Below are positions 53,265 to 64,000 of a stretch of DNA of 64,000 nucleotides, piece by piece. Origin of the DNA: Moringa oleifera (Eukaryota; Streptophyta; Magnoliopsida; Brassicales; Moringaceae); contig JAJFZO010000863.1 of the NCBI GenBank assembly GCA_021397835.1, positions 2,728,001 through 2,792,000 on the forward strand, written 5' to 3'. The notes below the pieces were generated by a model. It saw nothing but the letters and a program-made list of their open reading frames with translations, made no database searches and was not told the DNA's origin. The position numbers and the translations under genes were made by a program. The number at the start of each line of letters is the position of its first letter. Position 1 is the first letter of the stretch.

Positions 53265-55794
53265 AAATCCCCATCCTGCCAACCCAAGAAAATAAAACTA
53301 AAAATAAAAAAATACTCATAATATTAAACATTATCAGTTAAGCATATTGGATTATATTAATGACATTAATTGAGCTTTGTTGTGCCATTGAAGCAAAAAG
53401 AAAAAGTTGCCCTTTACGAAGGGCATTAATAATAATAATAATAATAATAATATGTTAATTAAAAAATAAAATACCCTTAAGGTATTGTTTTTGGGTCACT
53501 AACCCTTACCATTACTTTTTTCCAAGTGTCCCATAAAAAATGAAATGTTACATTTGACTACTTACCAACTAATCTTGTAATTACAGATAATAAAAGCTTA
53601 AAAAAAAAACCAAAAAAAAAGGTGTGAAGAGTTGATGTTTGTCATCAAATGTGAGGTGAGGGAGGAGATAGTCCAAGAAGTTTGATTACCCAACAATAAT
53701 TAAAAGTTAGAAGGCTTGGGCATGAAGATTATTATATATGGGTTAGAACACACGTTGCATTCCACTTTATCTTGATTAGATTATATTAGTAAATGTGAAT
53801 TTGATGGGTATAAGGTCAATTGAGTGCGCCACTTTTTTAGTGGGGCAATTTGTCTTTATGCACAAGATTTTTATTTTGGACATTTGCTCATTGTTTATAG
53901 GTTCCTTTCCTCTTTTTTTAGCAAATATTATTTTAAATGGTGCATTTTACTCTTTTTTAATTAAATTTTATTTTTAAATGATTTTTTATTTATTAATTTT
54001 ATAAAATTAAATTATCATAAAAATTTAATGATATTTTTACTATTAAAATACCTAAAAATTATTTAAATAAATTTTAAATTACATTTTGATTTTATTTTGA
54101 AATTTAAATAATTTTTATAAAATAAACTATTTTTTATATTTATAAAAAAATTTGAGTTAAAATACATTATAAAAGATTTTAATTTAAATATTCTTTAATT
54201 TTTAATCAAATTAAATGAGATTTAAATTAATAAATTATGATTTATTCGAAAACTTTTTAAAAGTTAATATTTTATTAGAGAGAGAAAAAAATTTAAAATT
54301 TTAAAGGACAATTGTTTTTTTATTTTACAGATAATACAGAAATGTAAATTTAAGATGTAGAGGGGAATGTTCCTATTACGATGTTCATGTTCGGATCAAG
54401 ATTATTGGCATGAATTATATTGATGTTTTATTAAATTATTATTATTAGTAATAATTTATAAAATAAATAATTAAAATAGATTTAACTAATTAATTAATTT
54501 AATAATTTATAAATCTTTTTTTTGTTTAGTTTGAAAAAATGTTTGCACATTTCAAATCAAGGAATGATCTAATCCGTTCGTGTTCACATTCAAAATTCAA
54601 GATAATAAAAGTTGATGAGATTACGGCACACAAAGGACAAGTGCGGTTTCTGTAGTTAATGGGTAGAGCAAGACTTCAAATCCGCAATGTAGATATTAGC
54701 GTGCGATATAATTTACAAGATGACCTGATGGTCTTGTGGGACTTGATCTAAAGACTATCCGGTTGAAAGTGTTGTGTTTCGAGGCCTGAAAGTCAGAGAT
54801 GAGGAAGCAGAAAGATGGGAAATCGTGGGAGTAGTTAGTGATTGTGTTGTGCAGGTCGTTAATGGAGGTGTAAAAGGAAGCCAAGAAGGGTCCCTCCCAA
54901 AGGGGAAGTCTTGATTAAAAAAACAGGAGAGAAAACAAATCATGTAAAACTGGTAAATCACGAGGAAATAGGCGCTTAGTTCCCCAGCCATCGTCAACGT
55001 CAACATGTCCGGTTTCCAACACCTAAGCCAGAGTCACTGTTAAATTTCACAGCCTACAGGTGAGATTGGTGACTTGGGGATCGGACTTGGTTCAACCAAT
55101 TAAAGGCAAGGGCTCTTCGGGTCAGATCAGGCCCTCCTTTAAGCTCCCCGGAGCGAGTGGGCCTATCTTTAGAATGCCCCTAGATTTTTTGAACAGAGCA
55201 ATCGAAGAGGAGATATTGCAGCCTACCAAACAAACACATGAACCAATTTAGGGGATGCCGTAGATCATAGATCCCTGCCCTGTTCAGTAAAGCGGGTCCG
55301 CAGAACAACGAAGCAGCCAGTGACCACTCAACCAAAGGGTCATGCTTAGGCTCCGACAGTAACCCATTATGCTGTCATTTCAAAGTCGCACCAACACATC
55401 AAACAGGCGCCATCATCCAAAACGGAAGCCCCAGTGAACAGAGGCAAAAACTAAAAGAGACAACAGCTAATAAGGTCAAATAAGTTTTAAGCTTAAAACA
55501 CGAATGAAAGTTGATCTCCACAAAAAGGTCAGTTAAATTAAAGAGGGGAAAATTCCTAATGCTTATGTTACTGTGTACACAAACAACAAGCTGCAATCCT
55601 GCAGCAAGGTTTTCCTCTAGTTTCTAACAAATGTTGATTTGCTTGCTAGCAACTTCAAAAAGCTACCATAAAGTTACAGTCACCTTCACTTGGTAACAGG
55701 TTTACCGGTACATGACCGAATAGTCAAACCTAAAGGAAAGATGACAGAAATAACTACACTGTATGCAACCACTATGTACCATCTCACGGCTAGG
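53265..55794. other. Intergenic DNA between NF-YB and DEK
   Basis: An (AAT)n run at about 53430-53451 and AT-rich DNA at 53.9-54.6 kb are followed by a more balanced segment (54.6-55.3 kb) with short frames on both strands (54755-55006 -, 55060-55251 +). None shows a domain. The last part should be the DEK 3' UTR. Confidence 0.45.
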
Positions 55795-56404
55795 CTAGGT
55801 TTCAACCTTTTCACCACCTGTCTGGGGCTCTTCCTCTTCATCTTCTACCTCATCAGCTAGTTTGGTGAGCTCTTCCTGGATCATAATCTTTATAGATGAC
55901 TTTCTTGGGGTCAGATCTGTTTCGAATTGCTTAGCTGAAAAGTGGACAGGTTTCCATTAAGCACCCAGGAAAAAGAAATCCCAAGATGGAGGACATCCAT
56001 CATTGTTTCACATAAATAAAGGGCCAGTTGATTATACTGTTGGCAGATGATGACCAATCATGTATTAATATCAATCACATCACTGAAGCAACTTAAGCTC
56101 GATGCCTCAAACAAACATATGAGTTCAGGTAATGAGGATAATGTTTAGACCAAGAACACTTCTCATGTCTGGAAAATTTTTAAGAGAAAATATTAGAGCT
56201 TAGGAAGTCATGAAGTTGCATACCCAGTTGCTTCAAAATATCGGTGAATGTCGCCTGCAAAACAGAGCAAAAGATTTTAGGGAAAACTTGAACAGGAAAC
56301 ACGACACATACAAATGAGACTAACAAAAAAGAAAAAAAAAATCTTTGTTTTATGGTGAAAGAATATATTTTTTTAATCTTGTTTTCATCTAAAACAATGC
56401 AATT

Positions 56405-56446
<42 letters not shown>

Positions 56447-59400
56447 TCACTATAAAGGAGAACATCAAATTCAAAAACTCAGATGCTGCTTATTCCCTCC
56501 AAATCTCACCAGAGGCAAAAAGCCAATTGAAAATCTAATTTCACTACAATGCAACCTAAGAATACTTCCACCACTGTAAGTTGTTCGGAAAGAAGTGGTT
56601 TCTTTCGGACAACCTGCAATCCTTCCTAGGTGCTTTCACAAGCACTACCAGAGAGTATTGGGAGGGATCTTACTGTATTGAAGTCCACCACTTTAAGAAT
56701 CTCACATATTGCATCTCTTAACTCTTCGTCACTTGGTTTCAACTTCTCTTCTTTGGCTTTTTCCTTCCCTTTTGCTATCTTTTTCCCTAAAAGAAAAGAA
56801 AGGAAACTTTTCAGTAGATGGATGACCAAAACTCAAACTTTCCCTCCCCATCTACTGTTTCAAAGTCATATGATTAATAACATTAACTTCAAGAAAGTTC
56901 CGCAAAAGAAAAGAAACCAGCATTTCCCATTTGGGTGGGTTGTGAGGAGGCGGTTTTTTTTTTTTTTGGGTGGTTGGTGGGGGGGGGGACACATTTTACC
57001 AGTTTTCTCCTTGGAGGTAGATTTTGTCAGAGTTGAGGATTTCTCCTTGGTAACTTTTTCATTTTTCTTCTTCCTTGGTGGACTTGTATCACTATCATCA
57101 ACAGTCTTCATCTGTTTTGATGAGGATCTCCTTGGTGTTCTCTTTGATGGTGGTGGACTGACCTTACTAGGAACTGCAATTTTCTTGGTTTTAGGTTTTC
57201 CAGCAGATTCCTTCTTTCCAGATGGCATATTTAACCTTCGTTTCTTTTTTCCCACATCTTCTTCAGATTCATCTTCGGATTCATTTTTCTCCTCGCTTTC
57301 AGAATTTTCAGGTATTTCCTCCTCAGATTTATCTGGAACACCATTTTCATTTTCCTCTTCTTCATTCTGTTCTTCTTCATCTTTTTCATCTTCTTCAGAC
57401 TCATCGTCTCCATCAGGCTTCTTCTCAGTTTTCAATGTGTCTCCAGACTTTTTTTGACTCTGCAGAAGATGCCAGACAAAAGAGATCTCAATGGCACAGA
57501 AACAAGAAAAAAGATAAGAAACCATATATATTAAGAAGTAACAAATCTGTGTGTTTATACACTTCAGCATATCCCATTTCATTTTTTCTCAACTACTTTT
57601 ATTTACATCCTTCAGATAATAAAATTGCACAAATGATCAACAACATTAAACTATCACATGTCCAAACTTCACTTGCATGTGAAGTTCAATATTATAAGAA
57701 TAGTAAAATAAGGTGCAAATGAGAGAATTTAGTTCTACTGTTTAATGCTTAAATCAGAAAGTGCATTCCTGATACTAAACAAGAAAAAATATAATACCTT
57801 GGCTGAACGTTTGGACGGTGCACTACCACCAGATATTGTAGAACTTTGCCTGGAAACCCTCTTGCGCTTTTTGCCCTTGCTTGACTGAATACAAAATGAA
57901 AATTATAAGATGTCAGAGCAAGAAAGGAAGAACAAATGTAAAACACAGTGAGTTATAGCTATTTCAAATAAACAAACCTTCTCCTTCTCTGCAAGTAGCA
58001 CAGCAGTTGTGGCATGAGGAGCATCCAAAAAGTCTATCAGCTTTGTAACTATATCTTCCTGTAGATTTAAGCACATTAAGTAACAATCAATTAGACTCAA
58101 TCAATTTTAAAGAAACCATAACTATTACTATATTAGGCAGCAAAATAGAAATAAAAAGCCCTTCTATTCAAAGAAGGAATTAGATAAGAGCCATCATTCA
58201 CGTCAGGCAGAACAGGTGACAGTAAAACATTTGAAACTATAGTTTCTATATGCCTATTATGGATCTACACCCCCTGGGATCAATAAATCATTAACCAAAG
58301 AGATGTAACATGCACTACAGTTAGCTCAGCACTAATCAAGAATCTGCCAAAAAATCAAAGAATTCTTGTTATACACTTTTTCCAACTCACATCCTATTTT
58401 CTAGGCTCTTCAACATTGAATCAATCGATTTCGGTTTTAATACATGTTCCCTTCTAAAAGAGTTTTTATCGGGTTCATTCAAGGTATTATTGCTGCATGG
58501 GTTTCAAGGCACAAATACTTAAAAAAACACAAATAAAAAAGAAAGTACAAACCAATATATAGCGGCAGCTTCCTTCAATCAGACACGGATTAACATCATA
58601 AAAAACACATCATTCAGCTATAATAACCTTTCAGCCCTAATAGGAAGCAGCAGTAAACCAACAAACCTTCTTTGTAGTAGCCCTGGTAATTGGTATATCA
58701 AGCACATCACAGAACTCTAACAACTTTTCTTTGTTACATTTGTCAAACTTTTCTTTTACTTTGATCTTTTGCTTTTCCTGCAAGTATAGAATGAGAATGG
58801 CTCACAAACATTCCGAAAAGAAGCTCACTTTTACAACATAAAATTTGTGTACCTCATTCTCATGCCACACAAAACCAGAAAAACGGGATATATTATTCTT
58901 GATTTGAAATGCCTGCGAAAGTGAGGAAAAGAAGTCACATAAAAGCAAAAGCTAGCATGAATATAAAATCATCCAATGAGCTCAGATTTTTTGCAATATA
59001 TAGCTATACATATCAATAGAAATATGCTCGCATGGACAAGGAGACTCCTTATCATCAATGGAGAAGCAAAAATAAGAAAGAAAATGGGCAACAGAAACAA
59101 ATTGAGCAAGTTTAAAACATTTGAATCACCTTCCCTCTCCTTCCAAAGAGAATCGTATGTAGCAGCTTGAAGGTGTCATCAGTCTTCCGTCTAGACAACT
59201 TGAAGGCCACTAAGCATAAAACAGATTCAAAGGTCAATTGCATGAATCACTTTCTGAAGCTTAAATATAATATACTACGCATGGCTAACATAAAAAGACC
59301 TTTAAGTTCTCTTGTCAACACTGAACAAATCATTCAAGAAAAAGCAAACGCAAAATCACAATCACATAGAAAGGCCACAAATAAGCAGTAAGTTGCCGCT

Positions 59401-61232
59401 TGAATTTACTAAATCATGCCTGATAACATGATGATACAGCCGAACAAAAGACAAAGAAAATAAAAACTTTGGGGTTAATGTTAAGACCCACAAGGACCGG
59501 AGATGGGTGTAGAGAACAAACTACCAATACATATTGATGACACACCAGTTGGCTGCTTGTGCTGCCATGCTTCCTCATGACAACAGGAAATTAATGCTGT
59601 TTATCTTTGTGGTATGGAAATCGCATAATTCCGTCAACATCTTCAACTCTTTGATCAGCAATATGAATGTGCAAAAATAAGCATAGAATACCTAACTCAA
59701 AGAGAGGGCTAGACTTCCAGAATGTAACCAGAAACACATATGCTAAATAGGACGTTAATCCAGAAGGGGAAGTTTAGCCCTAAACACCAGAAGGTGATGA
59801 TAATCCTAGCTTTCCCTACTGAGGCTAGAGAATCACTAAATAGGATGCTAATCCAGAAGGAGAAGTCTGAATGCAAATGCTAGAAGTTGATGATAATCGT
59901 AACTTTCGCTACAAAGGCTAGAGAATCATTAAATAGGATGCTCATCCAGAAGGAAGTTTGACAATAATCAGAAACATTATCCACCCAAGAAATAAATAGT
60001 ATGGTCAACTATACATGGTAAGTTTTGATCTACTTCATCAGTTATCCAACAGATCCACTAACTCTGAAATTTTAAGCACCATTCTTTAATTACTAAAATC
60101 ACATCATTAAAATGACTGAAGGCACCCATACTTCCAGCTCCTCGTTCCCTTTCAACACCCACAGAAGCAGCCATTCCATCCTAATATGACCGTTATCCTT
60201 TATACCACTTTACTACATGCATAGCTATTTCCATCGCAATAAGGGCAGCCCCTAAATTAGCAAACTTTCTTTTCTAGCAGAAAAAGACAGATTTAATATC
60301 TTGTTCATTTATGTCTACCTTACCAATTGGGGAGGATGTACGTATACCAACAATGTGAAGATATAATATGCAGTATGGAAGAATCTGCAGAAAAGAAACT
60401 TACCGTTTGGAATATCTTTCAGTGGAGTGCCCCGTCCCTGTAATTTCCAAGGCAAGCTAGGAGTAAATAACTTTTCCAAATGCAATTTATTCACAAAGTA
60501 GAAATTAAATGGAAAAATGAAAACCTTTTCAATGTGGAATTCCTTTACAGTCTCTCTCTCAATAGATGCAACAAGCCTTTCAACAGATTTCCGCTCACGT
60601 ACAGGGCGATCAGTAGCAGGAGTCCTTTGCTCCTTCTCCTTTTCTTCTACTGCCTTTGTTTTCTCTTTAACTTTCCCCCCTGAGCTCTTTCCCCTGCCGC
60701 GCTTCCTAGACCCCTTCGCATCCTTACTCTCACTTGTCTTCTCCTCTTTCTCCTGGAGCCTATCAACCTTCTCCTTCTCTTCTTCTTGTTCCTTCTCTTC
60801 CTTCTCCTCCTCCTCCTCTTCCTCCTTCTCCTCCTCCTCTTCCTTCTCCGCCTCTTCCTTCTCCTCATCCCCGTCCTCCTCTTCCTTCCCTTCCTTCTCC
60901 TCCTCCTTTTCCTTCTCCTCTTCGGTTTCTGTCTTTTCATTAATCTCGTCATTTTCTTTTGCACAGGTTTCTTCTTGCATCGCTTCAGTTTTGGGCTCCT
61001 CATTTTCTTCTTTCTCCTTTACTTTTTTGCTTTCCTCTTCTTTCTTTACCTCTAAGTCCTCATCCATCTTCTCAGTTTCAGCTTTCTCCTCATCTTTCTT
61101 ATCTTCTTCCATTTCTTTTACTCCATTATTTTCCTCTTTCTTTTCAGATAAAGTGTCACCAGGTTTATCAGGTGGAGTAGTCCCATTAGCTGCCGGCTCA
61201 GGAACTTCAGTCTTTGTTTCTTCCTCACTCAT
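55795..61232 (-). CDS. DEK: DEK-domain chromatin-associated protein, 11 coding exons
   Basis: Coding exons (minus): 61232-60525, 60437-60404, 59209-59130, 58912-58853, 58777-58667, 58058-57978, 57884-57798, 57459-57000, 56786-56674, 56254-56224 and 55934-55795. All borders are GT-AG and the 1,905 nt give 634 residues. Residues 1 to about 170 are a Glu/Lys acidic domain. A conserved basic start (RPVRERKSVERLVASIERE) leads into the DEK core: GRGTPLKDIPN, KLSRRKTDDTFKLLHTILFG, FQIKNNISRFSGFVWHENE, and a SAP-like part (KEKLLEFCDVLDIPITRATT). Basic KGKKRKR, a second acidic Ser/Glu stretch and a Lys/Pro/Ser-rich segment follow. The C-terminal DEK_C fold is PSDEELRDAICEILKVVDFN plus TFTDILKQLAKQFETDL. 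DEK proteins bind DNA, histones and topoisomerase in nuclei and affect chromatin and stress responses. MSEEE was taken as start; an ATG eight codons upstream lies next to the UTR acceptor. Confidence 0.94.
56407..56444. repeat. (AT)n microsatellite in a DEK intron
   Basis: About 18 AT dinucleotides lie between exons 56786-56674 and 56254-56224. Confidence 0.9.
59743..59965. repeat. 93-bp tandem repeat, about 2.4 copies, in a DEK intron
   Basis: Copies start near 59743, 59836 and 59929. Shared text includes 'taaataggatgctaatcc', 'gaagttgatgataatc' and 'aaggctagagaatca'. The repeat lies in the 1.19-kb intron between exons ending at 60404 and starting at 59209. Confidence 0.88.
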
Positions 61233-61256
61233 GATTAACCGATTCAGAGTACACAC

Positions 61257-62530
61257 CTGACAAAATTGTGTTTTACCCTCTACTGCACTTTTTGGACAAA
61301 AAATGCTTCAGGGCAACAAGAAAAATAAAACTTTTAGTCAAAACCTAACTCCCAGCAGTAAAAAAGCAACTTGAAATTTCCATATCGCGACAAACACAAG
61401 CCAGAGCAGTATTAAGTGCAGAAAACCAAACCATAGAAAAAAAACTAAAATAAGCAATTAATAGGAAACAACTGGAAAATTAAATTCAAAGGCCATGGGG
61501 AAGTTAAAGTTCATTGGAAGTAATTTATAGCACAATTTAACTCCGAAGAAATTGGATCACAGACCAAAGATAAATTATTATCCATAAATGACTTCGTCCC
61601 ATGCTCCTTGTGATATAAGAGAAACACGGCAGCAAACTATACACTTAAATTACCTGCCAAAAGTGTTTGAAGAATAGGAAAAATACCATACACCAAAGCA
61701 AAATCAGTGCTACCAACATCAAAACTTGCACTTCAAAGGGAAAAAAACCTGGGAAACTCAATTTCAATAAGTGCAGTGCACCAGCTAAAATGGATATCGA
61801 AGCAATCTAACAACTCAAACTACACGCTTCAATCACCTGCCAAAAATGTTTGAAAAATAGGAAAAATACCATACAGTGAAACAAAACTGATGCTACCGAC
61901 ATCAAAACACTTCAAGGAGAAAAAAGAAAAAAACCCTGGGAAACTCCATTCCAAGAAGTGCAACACACCAGCTAAAATGGATATCGAAACAATTTACAAG
62001 TTCTGACAAGGTCCCAGCCACCTTAGCATTTCTGAACGACGAAACAAGAAAACTAAAACTTGACCTAGGAAACATTGAGAAAGAAGAAGAAAAAAAGCTT
62101 ATGCTTGGTTGCTGAGAAAAAGAGACATTTTCAATTCTTCTGCATTTTCTGTTGCTATAACTCCCAATTCAAACATCAAAACTAAGCTCAGCCAAGACAA
62201 ACAACTAAATACAGGTCAATTAAGCCAAGCTTTAATTTTCTCACACTTCAATCGTCAACCAATCTCAAATCCAAAATTCAAATTTTATCTTCATTCCAAC
62301 ATTATTTCGCAGACAAAGCAAAACAAAGAAACAAGGAATTCACAACGACAAACACCAAATACAAGCAAAAAGATCCAAAATTGAAAGAGTTGTCGAACAA
62401 ACGAATGAAAACCCTAAGCTCTAAAACCAGCTTCAACCAGCAAACTACAACAAAATAACCAGAATACAAGAAGAATTAAGCAAAATTTAAAGTAAATTAC
62501 GATGAAAACCTAAAAACTCAAAAAGCTTAC
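61257..62530 (-). other. 5'-UTR intron of DEK
   Basis: On the minus strand a donor (AATCTCG/GTAAGC) at 62530 and an acceptor (TTTTGTCAG/GTGTG) ending at 61257 define a 1.27-kb intron whose downstream exon opens 24 bases before the MSEEE start. Leader introns often raise expression of plant housekeeping genes; that effect here is inferred. Open frames inside (for example 62109-62384 +) have no family resemblance. Confidence 0.75.
61636..61995. repeat. 183-bp tandem duplication inside the DEK leader intron
   Basis: Two units with period 183 share 'acctgccaaaa.tgtttgaa', 'ataggaaaaataccatac', 'ctgggaaactc' and 'caccagctaaaatggatatc'. The copies match over most of their length with small indels. 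Confidence 0.87.
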
Positions 62531-64000
62531 CGAGATTTGGTAGCTCCTCCGGTTATTCAACCCTCAAAGACAAGACTCCGAAATTTTTACACACTCTCTC
62601 CCTCAGTGTATCGGGCACAAATTCTTTTTGGGCTTCCAAGTTGAATATATAGTTCGGACTTGAAATCCGGATTTTAAATGCAGTTAAATTCCACGTCGGA
62701 CGGGAGTGTCAGACGTGGGGTGAAGTCCAAAGCGGGGAGCGATTGACGGCTCTGATCGAATTACGACAGGATCTATTGTAATAAGCGGTTGAGGGCCGAC
62801 GTTCGTCCGCGCAGGTGACGCATCGTGGAAGATTGTGGGACCGTTACGTGGGAGTGCATGTGGTGGGGCCCCAGAGCAGGAAAATTTGTGGCAAAATTGT
62901 GGGCCCTTTGATTTTGATCGTGTGATGGGATTTAGCTTAAACTCCCTAAATTACCTCTATCTTGTATGATTGTTTTATCATAAGAAATAGGAGTCTGCAG
63001 CCAATAAGACAAAATTTCTCTCTTTTCTCTGTTTTTTCAATTATTTTATTTTTAATTAAAATATTTGTAACGGATAATAATTTTATTTTATTGCTTTTTT
63101 TAATCATTGTAAAAGTTGAAAGAATATTAAAATATTAAAATATTAAAATTATCTTTTAAAAATAAAGACAAAAGGAACCTGTTCTTGTTTTGTTTGTACA
63201 TCATAAACTAACTTGATCTCCCAATAGAAAGCGACGGTTGGTTTAGACAATTCTTTTTTATATATATTTTTTAATTTTTACATTTTTCAATAGTTTTCAT
63301 GCGGCAACCTCTCAAGCTCGTCTGAAAGATATATAAGTTTTCAAAATATAAAATATTTTTGTTTTTATTTCATTTTTATGTTTTATAAAATAAAATAAAT
63401 ATGAATTACATCAAATGATCATATATTCTATTTATTATATTAAATTCAAACTAAAAATATATATTTTTATATATTATTTTAAAAAAATTTTATGTATAAA
63501 TTTTATTAATATTAATAATTTTATACATATATAATATACACATGATTTTGATTTATATAATTACTTTAAAATTTTTTAAAAAATAAATATAAATATAAAT
63601 ATAAATATAAATATTTTTAAAATAAAATAAAAAATATTTATTTTTATAATATTTTAAAAAAATATTTGATATTACATAACAAATAATATGTATGTACAAA
63701 ATTATTAATATTAATAAAAATTATTACGTTAAAAATTTAACAAAAATTTAAATTTTAAATACAATTAATTTAGGATCAGTTTTTTCATGTAATTAATTCA
63801 TAAAATAATTAAAAATAACTTTTAACAATGCAAACAAATATATTACTCTTTTATAGTATTTTTATAATTTTATTATAATTATTACATTAATTATCGCATG
63901 TAGATAAAAAAGAATAAATCCTTTTACTTTGAGCTGGCCATGATAATGTATTAATATTAGATTGAGAACAAATGCATGAGGATCTTATGCTCGAGTTTGA
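62531..64000. other. DEK promoter region and AT-rich edge of the window
   Basis: About 62.55-62.93 kb is GC-richer, with a TATATAT string on the minus strand near 62645-62652 and ACGTG cores (for example 'gttacgtgggag'), and should be the DEK promoter. From about 63 kb the DNA is very AT-rich, with a short 'aaatat' repeat at 63583-63612. No gene is seen to the end. Confidence 0.5.

Noticed and set aside
56630..57457. Open frame of 275 residues on the + strand
   Set aside because: It is antisense to DEK exons 8-10 and is again explained by acidic codons on the other strand; it runs through DEK introns without regard to splice sites.
59743..59965. Possible CRISPR-like array because of regular spacing
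   Set aside because: The whole 93-bp unit is repeated with no unique spacers, and the host is a eukaryote.
60517..61260. Open frame of 247 residues on the + strand, Ser/Phe-rich
   Set aside because: It is antisense to the Glu/Lys-rich first coding exon of DEK; GAA/GAG codons read backwards give TTC/CTC, so the open frame is a composition artefact.

Overview
The window is nuclear DNA from a flowering plant, most likely a core eudicot. The genes contain spliceosomal introns with GT-AG borders, the intergenic DNA is very AT-rich, and every recognisable product belongs to a plant family: plastid import TIC20, plastid beta-amylase-like BAM4, fasciclin-like arabinogalactan protein, classical AGP, NF-YB, DEK and a plant Nudix hydrolase. 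I cannot name the species. Exon models were built by hand from reading frame, splice motifs and remembered family sequences; no alignment was run.

Layout. 1-5.86 kb: AT-rich gene-free DNA. 5.87-10.8 kb (+): eight-coding-exon Nudix hydrolase of the NUDT2/7/10 type. 11.66-12.08 kb (+): small secreted proline-rich, extensin-like protein. 13.4-15.1 kb (-): two-exon FLA1/FLA2-type fasciclin-like AGP. 16.5-25.5 kb: repeat-rich block with a decayed Ty3/Gypsy-type gag (16.5-17.95 kb), an inverted (tail-to-tail) duplication of a decayed class III peroxidase gene with intron 1 kept in both arms (18.27-20.37 kb), and diverged tandem repeats. 25.6-28.25 kb (-): intact TIC20-V-like gene beside a tandem, truncated, frameshifted copy of its 3' half. 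29.07-30.47 kb (+): decayed pectate lyase gene. 30.75-37.27 kb (-): complete ten-exon BAM4-type beta-amylase-like gene whose second catalytic glutamate position reads arginine. 38.1-38.8 kb (-): classical AGP. 38.9-46.1 kb: AT-rich DNA with a decayed LINE reverse transcriptase. 46.1-48.3 kb (+): intronless-CDS RRM protein of the CFIm68/CPSF6 type. 52.0-52.6 kb (-): NF-YB2/3-type histone-fold subunit. 55.8-62.5 kb (-): DEK chromatin protein with eleven coding exons and a 5'-UTR intron containing tandem repeats. 62.5-64 kb: promoter region, then AT-rich DNA.

How the genes relate. They are not an operon and share no single pathway. Four are cell-wall or cell-surface genes (extensin-like, FLA, pectate lyase remnant, AGP). 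Two act in plastids (TIC20, BAM4). Three act in the nucleus (RRM/CFIm68, NF-YB, DEK). From memory, the series DEK - RRM - BAM4 - TIC20-V - pectate lyase - FLA1 - HRGP matches the Arabidopsis At5g55660-At5g55750 segment, while Nudix and NF-YB match the adjacent pair At5g47650/At5g47640, so the window may preserve an ancestral block fractionated in Arabidopsis. The most unusual structure is the peroxidase inverted duplication at 18.27-20.37 kb, which could fold as a long imperfect hairpin if transcribed.
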